From Leptolyngbya sp. 'hensonii' (GTDB taxonomy: Bacteria; Cyanobacteriota; Cyanobacteriia; GCF-001939115), in NCBI RefSeq assembly GCF_001939115.1, contig NZ_MQTZ01000059.1, forward strand, positions 1 through 49,776: 49,776 nt of DNA, read 5' to 3'. Of this stretch, positions 9,084 to 18,290 are shown in pieces. The number at the start of each line of letters is the position of its first letter. Within the stretch, counting starts at the first letter, position 1. The notes below the pieces were generated by a model that worked only from the letters and a program-made list of their open reading frames with translations, was not told the DNA's origin and did not search any database. The translations under genes were made by a program, and so were the position numbers.

Positions 9084-9686
9084 ATCGAAGGCCAGGGTCA
9101 GAAGGGCATTGACGATCGCAACGGTTGCGGGTGAGCCTCCTTTACGACCTTCGATCCGGATCTGAGGCACAGGGGTTTCAGCCAGCAGGGCTTTGGATTC
9201 CACCACCGAGATAAAGCCAACCGGAGCCCCAATCACCAGGGCTGGTTGTACAACAGAATCCCGGAGCAAATCACAGAGCGCTATCAGAGCAGTAGGGGCA
9301 TTGCCGATCGCAAAAACTGCATCCGGGTATTGCTCAAAACACCGGATCATGCCAGTTTCGGTCCGGGTTCTTCCTGGTAAGGCCGTTTCCACGCCTTCCA
9401 CGGCACTGATCAAGGGATTGTTGAAGGTATGACGGACCAGCCCCACAATGCCCTGTTTGACCATCCCCACGTCCGTAATGATAGGTCGGCCCTGCCGGAG
9501 GGCCACGATCGCGCCCTCAATGGCACCAGGGCTGAATCGTATCAGGTGTTTGAAGTCGAAATCGGCCGTACTGTAAATGACACGACGGACGATGGCATAT
9601 TCGGCTGGGGTAAAGGAATGATCCCCAATTTCCCGATCGACCACCGCGAAACTTTGTTCCATGATGGGATGGAGGGACAGAGACAT
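9069..9686 (-). CDS. cobH: Precorrin-8X methylmutase (CobH/CbiC)
   Basis: Moves a methyl group from C-11 to C-12 to form hydrogenobyrinate/cobyrinate in cobalamin (pseudocobalamin) synthesis. The 205-residue length fits the family. Visible features are HPIMEQSFAVVDREIGDH near the N terminus (core EQSFAVVDREIG), His47 in FDFKHLIRFS as the probable catalytic histidine, TDVGMVKQGI, and the C-terminal GAPVGFISVVESKALL and RKGGSPATVAIVNALL. No other cob genes are adjacent. It is convergent with, and overlaps, the CPBP protease. Confidence 0.95.
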   Translation of the reverse strand: MSLSLHPIMEQSFAVVDREIGDHSFTPAEYAIVRRVIYSTADFDFKHLIRFSPGAIEGAIVALRQGRPIITDVGMVKQGIVGLVRHTFNNPLISAVEGVETALPGRTRTETGMIRCFEQYPDAVFAIGNAPTALIALCDLLRDSVVQPALVIGAPVGFISVVESKALLAETPVPQIRIEGRKGGSPATVAIVNALLTLAFDLREG

Positions 9687-9744
9687 AGGGCTACCGATTC
9701 TGAGAATTTTTGAGGGCTGCAGGAAGTCGGCTCATGCACCAGAC

Positions 9745-10560
9745 TTAGAACTTGACCACGGGCCAGCCTTCATGACGATAGTAGCGATTCATATCGTCAA
9801 ACTTGCGCAGTTCTGCCTGATGGATCAGCAACTCATGGGGCTCGTCATTCAACCATTGTTGATTCAGGTCCGTCAGGGTATGACTCAGATGACTGGCAAA
9901 GGCTTTGGATTCAGGACTGTCCTGATCCAGATCCGACGGCACATCTCCCAGGTATCCCAGGGTCACATGAGCCGTCAGGTGGTACTGCTGTTCGATCCCC
10001 AGGGCAATTAATTCGGGATTCTGGTAAATGGCCCGACGAAACTGCACAATCTCCTCATAGGAGTGCTCCTCCTTCGGAGCCAGACAAACCCCGATCGCCC
10101 GGGTCATGAGTAGAAATCCCAAAATTTGCCAGCCCATGGCATGAACCTGTCTGTCTGCCGATTCATACTGCTGAAAAATCCGAGCTGTACAATCGCACAG
10201 TTGCGCTTCAAACTCAGGCTTTTCTTGGGCATGCTGATAAGCCGTATCCCAAATCAAATCGGCCAGAGTCATGTGAAAGCTCTCTGGCGGCACTGGGATC
10301 AGCAGATTCGGCGGCAGTTTTTCCAGTAACTGTTGTTGAACCTGTTTCAGACGGCTGTAAAACGGCCCATTCTTAACTTCATCTTCCCAGGGGGGCGTGA
10401 TGATGGTGTAGCCGGGAAACGGCACGGCCCTCCACGGCTCTCCTGGAGACTGGGGCTGAAATTTAGGAGATGGTTGGATGTGCTGAGCATTAGCCTGGTA
10501 AGCTTCCGGCAATGTCATCCGCACCACTCGGTTTATATAAATCTGATAATTGTCATCCAA
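9745..10560 (-). CDS. DUF1868-type 2H phosphoesterase-like protein
   Basis: A 271-residue soluble protein with two HxT motifs: FHMTLADL near residue 96 and AHVTLGYLGD near residue 200. Paired HxT(h) motifs define the 2H phosphoesterase superfamily (2'-5' RNA ligase/cyclic phosphodiesterase fold), and the spacing and the FPGYTIITPPW region fit the DUF1868 branch. Substrate unknown; RNA 2',3'-cyclic phosphates or nucleotide conjugates are the usual ones. It stands between cobH and divergent holA with no operon partner. Confidence 0.78.
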   Translation of the reverse strand: MDDNYQIYINRVVRMTLPEAYQANAQHIQPSPKFQPQSPGEPWRAVPFPGYTIITPPWEDEVKNGPFYSRLKQVQQQLLEKLPPNLLIPVPPESFHMTLADLIWDTAYQHAQEKPEFEAQLCDCTARIFQQYESADRQVHAMGWQILGFLLMTRAIGVCLAPKEEHSYEEIVQFRRAIYQNPELIALGIEQQYHLTAHVTLGYLGDVPSDLDQDSPESKAFASHLSHTLTDLNQQWLNDEPHELLIHQAELRKFDDMNRYYRHEGWPVVKF

Positions 10561-10630
10561 TCCAGTTGCCTCGCCCTTCGAGTCCTTAACCTATTAGATT
10601 GTAGGCAACTTCTACGCCAGCCTGATCACC

Positions 10631-11620
10631 ATGCCCATTTATTTTTATTGGGGAGAAGACGAGTTTGCGATCGCCCAGGCCGTAAAAAAACTGCACGATC
10701 GCACATTGGACCCGGCCTGGGCCAGTTTCAACTATGACAAGATTCTCCCAGACCAGACCGATCCCGTGATCCAGGGACTCAACCAGGCCATGACCCCGCC
10801 CTTTGGCAATGGCAGTCGCCTGGTGTGGCTGGTCAACACAACCCTGGGCCAGCAATGCCCAGAGGCTGTGCTGCAAGAACTAGAACGGACCCTGCCCTAC
10901 CTGCCAGAGACCTCTGTGCTGCTGCTGACCGCCCAGAACAAACCAGATGGCCGTTTGAAATCGGTCAAATTGCTGCAGAAGCAGGCTGAGATCCAGGAAT
11001 TTTCTCCCATTCCTCCCTGGAAAACGGATCAACTGCTGCAGCGGGTACGACAGGTAGCACAGGAACTGGAGGTCTGCCTCACTCCTGCAGCCCTGGACCT
11101 GCTGGTCCAGGCGGTGGGCAATGAGACCCGACAACTCTACCAGGAACTGGAAAAGTTGAAACTCTACCGGGGGGGGCAGGGTCAAGCGGTGGATGAGGCC
11201 GCGATCGCAGCCCTGGTGACAACGACCACCCAGAGTAGTTTGAAGCTTGCGGAAGCGATTCGGATGGGGAATATCTCTGGAGCCCTGGAAGTAGCCTCCG
11301 ATCTACTCGGTCGCAACGAATCGGCACTCCGCATTGTCAGCACCCTGATCAGCCAGTTCCGGACCTGGTTATGGGTGCGACTGCTGGTGGATAGTGGGGA
11401 AACCGATGAGCGAGCGATCGCCCATGCCGCAGAAGTGAACAATCCCAACCGGATTTACTTTCTCAAACAAGAAATTCGTGCCCTTAGCCTGAAGCAGCTT
11501 CAGCAGGCCCTATTTATCCTTCTGGAGTTAGAGGTACAGCTCAAACGAGGGGCAGATGAACTGTTGATTTTACACACGAAAGTGATAGAACTGTGCCAGG
11601 TTTGTCGTCGCAGCCCATAA
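10631..11620 (+). CDS. holA: DNA polymerase III delta subunit
   Basis: Clamp-loader subunit that opens the beta sliding clamp. The 329-residue protein begins MPIYFYWGEDEFAIAQAVKKL, has the delta-family region SVLLLTAQNKPDGRLKSVKLL near residue 96 (core NKPDGRLK), the middle domain with GNETRQLYQELEKL, and a C-terminal helical collar including LISQFRTWLWVRLL. The ATG has no strong Shine-Dalgarno sequence. It is divergent from the 2H phosphoesterase gene. Confidence 0.9.
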   Translation: MPIYFYWGEDEFAIAQAVKKLHDRTLDPAWASFNYDKILPDQTDPVIQGLNQAMTPPFGNGSRLVWLVNTTLGQQCPEAVLQELERTLPYLPETSVLLLTAQNKPDGRLKSVKLLQKQAEIQEFSPIPPWKTDQLLQRVRQVAQELEVCLTPAALDLLVQAVGNETRQLYQELEKLKLYRGGQGQAVDEAAIAALVTTTTQSSLKLAEAIRMGNISGALEVASDLLGRNESALRIVSTLISQFRTWLWVRLLVDSGETDERAIAHAAEVNNPNRIYFLKQEIRALSLKQLQQALFILLELEVQLKRGADELLILHTKVIELCQVCRRSP

Positions 11621-11775
11621 TTTCCCAGCAAAAGCAAGCCTGTACGTGCCAGTCCGATTTCAAGATGTAGATTGATTACAAAGTTTGTCTCCTCGCTGGA
11701 ACTTAGTCCTAATAAAATAATTCAAAAAATTAGATTCCCTGGTTGTTCCACTTTTCGTCCTGTCACCTTAGTGTT

Positions 11776-12312
11776 ATGACTACCTTCAACCCTTTTCTCC
11801 CGCAGTCTTCGACGGGAGAGCCTCTGTCTCCCAAGCCACGACGAGATTATTTTCCCGTCTGGCTACGCCTGTGTACTGTAGCCACCCTTTCGGCAACCAG
11901 TGTGGCTTTGGGGCTAATCCCCAGCCTGCCTAATTTCTCTACCCCTCTGACGTTCAGCACCCAGGCACTGGCCCAGACGGTTACGGATGCCGAGCTCAAA
12001 AGCTATGCCCGGGCGGTGCTGACGATCGAGCCCCTGCGTCAGGCTGCTTACAGTGAAATCAAAAAAATTGTCGGCTCTGGGGATATTCCGACCGTCACCT
12101 GCAACAAGAAAGATAGCCTGAACAATTTACCCAAGAGCACCCGCTCGATCGCCATCAAGTACTGCAACCGCTCTAAGAAGATTGTGGAAGAGAGTGGTTT
12201 GACGATTGCCCGGTTTAATGCCATTACCGTGAAAGTCCAGGAAGATCCCGAACTGGAGAAGCGGGTTCAGGCAGAACTGATTCGATTACAGAAGCCAACC
12301 ACCACCCTCTGA
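11776..12312 (+). CDS. DUF4168 domain secreted protein
   Basis: ATG at 11776 gives 178 residues; the upstream TTG is unlikely. A basic N-terminal stretch is followed by a hydrophobic segment around residues 35-55 and an Ala-rich cleavage-like region ([12 protein letters not shown]), so it is probably exported. The mature part, [21 protein letters not shown] to the [17 protein letters not shown] end, matches the helical DUF4168 family, whose function is not known. Its TGA stop overlaps the ureE start by one base (TGATG), implying translational coupling with the urease accessory genes. Confidence 0.75.
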   Translation: MTTFNPFLPQSSTGEPLSPKPRRDYFPVWLRLCTVATLSATSVALGLIPSLPNFSTPLTFSTQALAQTVTDAELKSYARAVLTIEPLRQAAYSEIKKIVGSGDIPTVTCNKKDSLNNLPKSTRSIAIKYCNRSKKIVEESGLTIARFNAITVKVQEDPELEKRVQAELIRLQKPTTTL

Positions 12313-12764
12313 TGCTGACCTTAACCCGACGCGTTCCTCCCAACCCGTCTCTGGAAGTGGATTTTCTGTTGGCCCTTTCTGCCGAAGAACGGACCCACAG
12401 CCGCCTGCGCATTGAAGCCCCAGAAGGCCAGGTTGTTTTGCTGGCTCTGCCCAGAGGTACGGTGTTGCAGGATGGGGACTTGCTCGAGTCAGAAGCCGAG
12501 GGAGAGACCAGGGGATCCTACCGGGTGCGGGTGGCTGCCAAGCCAGAGCCGGTGATGACGGTCCATGCCGCAACGCCCCTGGACCTGCTCCGGGCTGCCT
12601 ATCACCTGGGGAATCGCCATGTTCCCCTGGAAATCACCCCGACCTACCTCCGGTTCTCTGCCGATGCGGTTTTAAAGGCTCTGGTGGAACAGTTGGGCCT
12701 GCAGGTTCAGGAGGCGTCACTGCCCTTTTACCCGGAAATGGGAGCTTATGGGCACGGTCACTGA
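12312..12764 (+). CDS. ureE: Urease accessory protein UreE
   Basis: Nickel metallochaperone that delivers Ni(II) to urease. The 150-residue protein has the N-terminal beta domain and the C-terminal Ni-binding domain, with [12 protein letters not shown] near residue 96 holding the conserved metal-binding His. A short C-terminal GHGH replaces the long His-rich tail seen in some bacteria. It starts on the stop codon of the DUF4168 gene and overlaps ureF by 17 bases, so tight translational coupling is likely. Confidence 0.93.
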   Translation: MLTLTRRVPPNPSLEVDFLLALSAEERTHSRLRIEAPEGQVVLLALPRGTVLQDGDLLESEAEGETRGSYRVRVAAKPEPVMTVHAATPLDLLRAAYHLGNRHVPLEITPTYLRFSADAVLKALVEQLGLQVQEASLPFYPEMGAYGHGH

Positions 12765-13494
12765 CCCTGAAAACACCAACATTCGCCTTTGTCCGATCGG
12801 CGAGCTGGCCCTGTTGCGGCTGCTGCAACTCTCTAGCTCAGCTTTGCCCGTCGGGGCTTACAGCTATTCCGAAGGGTTAGAGCACCTGGTTCAGATCGGG
12901 GTGATTACCGATCGGTTCAGCCTGAACCATTGGCTCAGCCAGGAACTGCGTTATGGTGCGGTTCGCCTGGAAGCAGCCGCGATGCTGCGGGCGCATCGGG
13001 CGGCAAGATTAGGAGACGAGGCAGCCCTGAGCTACTGGAACGCCTGGCTATCGGCACTCCGTGAAACGGAGGAGTTACGGGAGCAAAGTAGTCAGATGGG
13101 ACGAGCCCTGGCACGGTTGCTGCAGGATCTGGATTGGGACGTAGCTGCTCCACCCGGCCAGTCCCTCGCCACTTTAGGGGCAGCCTGTGGTGAGCCTTGC
13201 AATTTTGCCATTATGTTTGGCCTCGCTGCTGCCGTCTGGGAGATTGGAGAGCAGGCCGCAATTCTGGGTTATCTCCAGAGTTGGGTCAGCAATCTGGTCA
13301 GTGCGGGGGTGCGGCTGGTCCCCCTGGGGCAGACGATCGGCCAGCAGATCCTGATGGATACCCAGCCTGTCTTGCTGGAGGCTGCAGCCCAAATCCTATC
13401 CCTGGCTGATGACAACCTGGAAAGCTGTGGTTGGGGACTGGCGATCGCCAGCATGCAACATGAGACACAATACTCCCGCTTGTTTCGCAGTTAA
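12748..13494 (+). CDS. ureF: Urease accessory protein UreF
   Basis: All-helical partner of UreD and UreG in the urease activation complex; it gates GTP hydrolysis by UreG. The 248-residue protein carries the signature [21 protein letters not shown] near residue 25 (core [13 protein letters not shown]), and an SPLPxxxAG-like [14 protein letters not shown] region towards the C terminus. The start is within ureE. A 200-bp gap follows before the histidine kinase, holding an 8-bp hairpin (13593-13615) with no U-run. Confidence 0.94.
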   Translation: MGTVTDPENTNIRLCPIGELALLRLLQLSSSALPVGAYSYSEGLEHLVQIGVITDRFSLNHWLSQELRYGAVRLEAAAMLRAHRAARLGDEAALSYWNAWLSALRETEELREQSSQMGRALARLLQDLDWDVAAPPGQSLATLGAACGEPCNFAIMFGLAAAVWEIGEQAAILGYLQSWVSNLVSAGVRLVPLGQTIGQQILMDTQPVLLEAAAQILSLADDNLESCGWGLAIASMQHETQYSRLFRS

Positions 13495-13592
13495 TTTATA
13501 CGTTTTGCTTACTTTCTGTAATATTTCATAAACTCTCCTCATCTAAGGGAACAATGAATCAAACGAGGGGTTGGCAGGGGCGTGGGAGAAAC

Positions 13593-13615
13593 CATAGAAA
13601 TTTGATCTTTCTATG
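13593..13615. other. Small stem-loop in ureF-kinase spacer
   Basis: CATAGAAA and TTTCTATG form a perfect 8-bp stem around a 7-base loop. No T-run follows, so it is not a convincing terminator. It could be a pause, processing or regulatory structure between ureF and the kinase gene. Confidence 0.3.
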
Positions 13616-13692
13616 TCGTTTCATCACCAGGACTGGCGAGTCCATCCCGTCAAAACCTCTTGGAATGTTAGATTTGAGGTGGGTAGATCCGT

Positions 13693-16509
13693 ATGGTCTT
13701 CAGCACTCCAGGGCATGAAACTGCCAGGTCAAACCATGTGAGACCACAAACCGTAGAGGCGAATCTGGTTCACGAACAGGCACCAGCTTTTTTAGAGAGC
13801 ATGCCCGGTGCTTTTGTGATGCTGGATCAAGAGTTTCGGTTTATCTACCTGAATCATCCCGCAGAATTGTTGCTCCAGAGATCCCGGGGGATACTGCTGG
13901 GCAAAAAGATCCGAGAGGAATTTCCCGATTCTGCCAGCTCAACGTTTTATCATGAGTTGTATCAAGCGCAAAAACTCCAGACTAGCCGAACCTTTGAAGG
14001 CTATTACCCACCCCTGAATACCTGGCTAGCCGTTCATATCTCTCCCATCCAGGAGCAGCTCGCCATCTATTTCCAGGAAATCAGCCGCTATAAGCAAGTT
14101 GAGCGGGAGCTTCATATCCGTAATCAGGAACTCCAGGCTCTCCAAGAAATTTCAGCCATCACCCTGAATACCCAATCCCTCAGTGTTGCGTTCCAAGAGA
14201 TTGTGGAAAAGATCAGTCAGGCGACTCTTTTTCCCATTGTGGCGATCGAACTCTACGATGCCGATCACCAGATGATGGTCTTTGCGGGGAGTAAGGGAGT
14301 CCGTTTACCTCCGGGAGTTGAGCTTCTGGAGGTTCCCGTCAACCAGACCCTTTCCGGCACGGTCGCCAGCACGGGCCAACTGATGGTGAAGCTCTATACA
14401 CCTGGAGAGTCAAAAGTCTGTGATTCCAATGAGACCCTGAGTCAGCTTGGGATTAAGACCTTCATCTGTATCCCCATGAGCGTTAACCAGAAGGTCTTAG
14501 GGGTCTTGAGTTTGGCCCACCCAGAACCCGTCCCCCCCAGCGAACACTTTCTGGCCTGGGTCAACAGTCTTACTGGATTTATTGCCCAACTGATCGATCG
14601 CAGACAGGCCGAGATGACCCTGCGTCTCCAGACTGAGCGAGAACAAATGATCATGGCGATCGCCCAGCGCATTCGCCAATCGTTGCACCTGGAAGAAATC
14701 CTGAAGACAACGGTGGCTGAGGTCCGGCAGTTTTTACATACCGATCGGGTGATCATTCTCCGCTTTGAACCCGATTGGCGAGCCACAGTGGTTACAGAAT
14801 CCGTGGCACCGGGATGGGCGTCCCTGCTGGGCCACCAAATTTTAGACACCTACTTTTTGGAAACCCAGGGGCAGGCTTACCGCCAGGGGCGAATTCAAGC
14901 CATTGCAGATATTCATACGGCGGGGTTCAGCTCTTGCTACATCGACTTTCTCGACAGTCTTAATTTGAAAGCCAAGCTGGTTGTCCCGATTCTCCAGGGA
15001 GAACAATTATGGGGCCTGTTGATTGCACATCACTGTTCCCAGACTCGGCTCTGGCAGGTCTGGGAAATTGAGCTGCTCCAGCAATTGACAACCCAATTAG
15101 AAATTGCCATTCAGCAGTCAGAACTTTATCAACGCATTCAGCGGTTTAATGAAGCTCTGGAACATCAGGTGGAGGAACGAACCGCCGAATTAAAACAGGC
15201 CCTGCAATTTGAGGCCCTGCTGAAACGGATTGCCGACAAAGTTCGAGACAGCCTGGATGAGAAGCAAATTCTTCAGACTGCCGTCCAGGAATTAGGAATG
15301 GGATTGGGTGTTCAGTGCTGTGATGCCGGGCTGTATAGTGCCAATCAAACCGTTTCAACCATTGCTTACGAATACACCAGGATCCTCAGCTCAGCCCAGG
15401 GAATGACCTTTCTGGTTGCAGAGAGTGCCGTACCCGAAATCTATCCCTATCTGTTTCAGGGGCAGACCAGCCAGTTCTGCATCACCCGCCCATACACCCT
15501 ACGCCTTAATCCAAATTTGTTTGCCGTTTTGGCCTGCCCGATTGTGGGTGACCAGGGGGTGATCGGGGATCTGTGGTTGTTCAAACACTGTGAAGAAGTT
15601 TTTACAGAACAAGAGGTTCGTCTAATCCAGCAAGTGGCCAATCACTGCGCGATCGCCCTGCGCCAGGCCCGGCTATACCAGACTGCCCAGGCTCAGGTGA
15701 GAGAACTGGAACGTCTCAATCACCTCAAGGATGACTTTCTCAGTACGGTTTCCCATGAATTGCGGACTCCCATGTCCAGCATTAAGATGGCGACCCAGAT
15801 GCTGGAAATTATGCTGGAAAGGATGGGATTACTCAACGCCACGAGTGGGCAACTGGTCCAGTACTTTCAGATTTTAAATAGCGAATGTAAACGGGAGATC
15901 AACCTCATCAATGACCTCCTGGATCTGGCTCGCCTGGATGCGGAATCCGAACCCCTACTCCTGAGGGAAATTGATTTATTCGTCTGGATTTCCCATATTG
16001 CCGAACCCTTTCTAGAACGAACCCGCCAACAACAGCAGCAGTTCCGGATTGATGTGGCCCCTGATTTGCCCGCTCTGATTACCGATCTACAAAGTCTGGA
16101 ACGGATTCTGACTGAATTACTCCAGAATGCCTGCAAATATACACCCGCTGGATGTGAGATTACGATCGCGGCGGAGGCTATCTGGAAGTTAGAAAACCTA
16201 CAGCAGCAGTCCCAGGAGTCTTCTCAGCCTGCCATGTTTGTGCTTCATCCCGCCTGTTTTCAGATCATCATCACGAATTCTGGAGTTGAGATCCCGGCTC
16301 TGGAACGCAGTCGGATTTTCGATAAGTTCTACCGCATTCCCAATAGCGATCCCTGGAAACACGGGGGGACGGGTCTGGGGCTAGCCCTGGCGAAAAAATT
16401 AGTGGAGCGGTTGCAGGGCACGATCGAGGTTCAGAGCTATAATCACCAAACCAGCTTTACGATCGTATTACCACAGCAATCTCTAGACCCTTTGAACCTG
16501 ATTCAATAA
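13693..16509 (+). CDS. Multi-GAF sensor histidine kinase with cyanobacteriochrome-like GAF
   Basis: 938 residues, no transmembrane segments. Domain order by eye: PAS (about 30-125), GAF1 (155-310), GAF2 (320-485), coiled coil (485-510), GAF3 (510-660), HisKA with [10 protein letters not shown] near residue 692, and a HATPase with [10 protein letters not shown] and [10 protein letters not shown] near residue 895. GAF2 has features of a bilin-binding cyanobacteriochrome domain: [20 protein letters not shown] contains Cys415 at the usual chromophore-attachment position (Tyr follows instead of the common His), then [10 protein letters not shown] and GLLIAHHC. The DXCF position reads DTYF, so a second cysteine is absent. 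Bilin binding is an inference. The stop is two bases before ureG, so the two are co-transcribed. No response regulator is adjacent. Confidence 0.88.
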   Translation: MVFSTPGHETARSNHVRPQTVEANLVHEQAPAFLESMPGAFVMLDQEFRFIYLNHPAELLLQRSRGILLGKKIREEFPDSASSTFYHELYQAQKLQTSRTFEGYYPPLNTWLAVHISPIQEQLAIYFQEISRYKQVERELHIRNQELQALQEISAITLNTQSLSVAFQEIVEKISQATLFPIVAIELYDADHQMMVFAGSKGVRLPPGVELLEVPVNQTLSGTVASTGQLMVKLYTPGESKVCDSNETLSQLGIKTFICIPMSVNQKVLGVLSLAHPEPVPPSEHFLAWVNSLTGFIAQLIDRRQAEMTLRLQTEREQMIMAIAQRIRQSLHLEEILKTTVAEVRQFLHTDRVIILRFEPDWRATVVTESVAPGWASLLGHQILDTYFLETQGQAYRQGRIQAIADIHTAGFSSCYIDFLDSLNLKAKLVVPILQGEQLWGLLIAHHCSQTRLWQVWEIELLQQLTTQLEIAIQQSELYQRIQRFNEALEHQVEERTAELKQALQFEALLKRIADKVRDSLDEKQILQTAVQELGMGLGVQCCDAGLYSANQTVSTIAYEYTRILSSAQGMTFLVAESAVPEIYPYLFQGQTSQFCITRPYTLRLNPNLFAVLACPIVGDQGVIGDLWLFKHCEEVFTEQEVRLIQQVANHCAIALRQARLYQTAQAQVRELERLNHLKDDFLSTVSHELRTPMSSIKMATQMLEIMLERMGLLNATSGQLVQYFQILNSECKREINLINDLLDLARLDAESEPLLLREIDLFVWISHIAEPFLERTRQQQQQFRIDVAPDLPALITDLQSLERILTELLQNACKYTPAGCEITIAAEAIWKLENLQQQSQESSQPAMFVLHPACFQIIITNSGVEIPALERSRIFDKFYRIPNSDPWKHGGTGLGLALAKKLVERLQGTIEVQSYNHQTSFTIVLPQQSLDPLNLIQ

Positions 16510-16511
16510 CC

Positions 16512-17105
16512 ATGCCCACTCTCCGTGTTGGGGTTGCCGGTCCCGTTGGTTCCGGCAAAACAGCTCTGGTGGATGCCCTCTGTAAATCCATGCGGGATCA
16601 ATACCAGCTTGCGGTTGTGACCAATGACATTTATACCCAGGAAGATTCCCAGTTTCTGGTGCGCAGTCAGGCGCTGGCGCAAGATCGGATCATTGGGGTT
16701 GAAACTGGAGGATGTCCCCATACCGCCATTCGGGAAGATGCTTCGATCAACCTGGCTGCGATCGAACAACTGGAACGCCGTTTTACCAATCTGGACCTGC
16801 TTTTTGTGGAAAGCGGCGGCGACAATCTGGCCGCCACCTTCAGTCCAGAACTGGTGGATCTGACCCTGTATGTGATTGATGTCGCAGCCGGGGACAAGAT
16901 TCCCCGCAAAGGAGGGCCGGGAATTACCAAATCCTCTCTGCTGGTGATCAACAAAATTGACCTGGCTCCCTATGTTGGTGCGGATCTGGCGGTTATGGAC
17001 CGGGATACCCAAAAGATGCGGGGCAGTAAACCGTTCGTGTTCACCAATTTGAAGACCCAGCAGGGACTCTCCGAGGTCGTCTCTTTTATTGAGGGGCACC
17101 TGTAG
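16512..17105 (+). CDS. ureG: Urease accessory GTPase UreG
   Basis: SIMIBI-class GTPase that powers nickel insertion into urease. The 197-residue protein has the P-loop [15 protein letters not shown] near residue 9, the [11 protein letters not shown] region, the metal-binding CPH motif in [18 protein letters not shown] (near residue 73), and the guanine-specificity motif [15 protein letters not shown]. It starts two bases after the kinase stop. UreD and the structural ureABC genes are not in this window. Confidence 0.96.
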   Translation: MPTLRVGVAGPVGSGKTALVDALCKSMRDQYQLAVVTNDIYTQEDSQFLVRSQALAQDRIIGVETGGCPHTAIREDASINLAAIEQLERRFTNLDLLFVESGGDNLAATFSPELVDLTLYVIDVAAGDKIPRKGGPGITKSSLLVINKIDLAPYVGADLAVMDRDTQKMRGSKPFVFTNLKTQQGLSEVVSFIEGHL

Positions 17106-17136
17106 ATAGACCCTGCTGTATCTCCTACGATTCGGA

Positions 17137-17607
17137 TTAACGAGCCCGACGGGTCGTTGTTGGTTTCTGAGGGGTAATCGTGTAGGTGTCCTTGGGAGTG
17201 GTTACGCTCGTAGAGCCACCCTGGGTGGTGCTGTTGTAGGTATTACCATTCACCGTAGTCGTATTCTGGCCACTGTAGCCAGAAGTGGAATTGTAACTGC
17301 CGCTGCCACTGGTCGTTCCAGTGACCGTCTGCCCCTGGGGACCCGTGGCTGTGCCACTGCCGCTGTAGGTGGCGCTGCCCTGGCCATTGGTGGAGAATTG
17401 CCCCTGGCCACTGCCACTGCCGCCTTTGGGTCCACTATAGGACCCCTGACCATAGCCGTTGTATCCACCCTGACGGTTGGGAACCACCACCCCACTTCCG
17501 GAAGCCGCTCCACCATTAGGACCTTTCACTTCACGAGCGGTGGCAGGTAGGCTGCTGAGCCCGATCGCCAGCCCTATCAGAGCAACGGACAGCATGGATT
17601 TGTTCAT
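17137..17607 (-). CDS. Secreted Gly/Ser/Thr-rich low-complexity protein
   Basis: ATG at 17607 has an AGGAG 6 bases upstream and begins MNKSMLSVALIGLAIGLSSL, a signal peptide ending PATA-REV. A longer upstream frame lacks support. The mature ~135 residues are made of Gly, Ser, Thr, Asn, Gln and Tyr in short patterns such as GSGSGQGQFS, TGPQGQTVTGTTSG and TTQGGSTSVTT. There are no cysteines, and the tail is TTTRRAR. Similar proteins occur in many cyanobacteria without known function; a surface or matrix role is conceivable. It is downstream of the Coq4-like gene on the same strand. Confidence 0.7.
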   Translation of the reverse strand: MNKSMLSVALIGLAIGLSSLPATAREVKGPNGGAASGSGVVVPNRQGGYNGYGQGSYSGPKGGSGSGQGQFSTNGQGSATYSGSGTATGPQGQTVTGTTSGSGSYNSTSGYSGQNTTTVNGNTYNSTTQGGSTSVTTPKDTYTITPQKPTTTRRAR

Positions 17608-17645
17608 AGAGTACTCCTGGTGATGAAAGTGGAAAAAGGTCGAGA

Positions 17646-18158
17646 TTAAATTCGATACAGGGCCTGCACCTCGGCCAGAGGAAGATGCCATTGGGTTTCT
17701 GGATGCCAACGATCGACATCAAAATGCGAGGCCAGTCCCCGCTGATATGCCTGCCCGAGGCGTGTCCAGATTATTGCTGCAGACAGTTCCGCTTGATGCC
17801 GTAGTAAATGTAGAATGCCTAATCCCAGCAGAATATGGGCAGGGTGGAACTTGGCCCCTAGCAGGAATGCCTGCACTTCGGCTTCCCCGATCGGGTCCGT
17901 GCTATACCCGGTCAACACATGTACAGCATCATGGAGCTGTTTCCGCCGGGGTCCCGTCGTAAAGGGAGCCAATTGGGCCTGGTCCAGCCCATCCGCTAGG
18001 GTGCGGCCCAGGGTGCCGGGGGGCAGGTGTCGCAGAGCGTCCAGATCGGCAATGGGCGGAACATTGAGGCCCAGTTGGTCACCGATGCGATCGACCGTAT
18101 CCAGAAACTTCGGAATCAATCTGCCATCGGGTGCGGTAGGCATGAACCAATTAACCAT
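17646..18158 (-). CDS. Coq4-like protein
   Basis: A 170-residue soluble protein with the Coq4 signature HDAVHVLTGYSTDPIGEAEVQA near residue 77 (core HDAVHVLTGY; the His and Asp ligate zinc in eukaryotic Coq4, and the following Glu is present). Coq4 is needed for ubiquinone synthesis in mitochondria. Cyanobacteria make plastoquinone, so the role here is open. The rest (FHPAHILLGLGILHLLRH) is helical. Confidence is good for the family and low for any function. Confidence 0.75.
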   Translation of the reverse strand: MVNWFMPTAPDGRLIPKFLDTVDRIGDQLGLNVPPIADLDALRHLPPGTLGRTLADGLDQAQLAPFTTGPRRKQLHDAVHVLTGYSTDPIGEAEVQAFLLGAKFHPAHILLGLGILHLLRHQAELSAAIIWTRLGQAYQRGLASHFDVDRWHPETQWHLPLAEVQALYRI

Positions 18159-18290
18159 GGAAAAACCTCAAACGAATGTTTGATCTCAGGGAGACGATCG
18201 TGCCTGTGATCAGGGTGACTAATTGGCGCTTCATGGTGTGTATCCTTAACGCGGTTAAGCCTATCGTAGGTTTTGGCCCCCTGACTTTAC

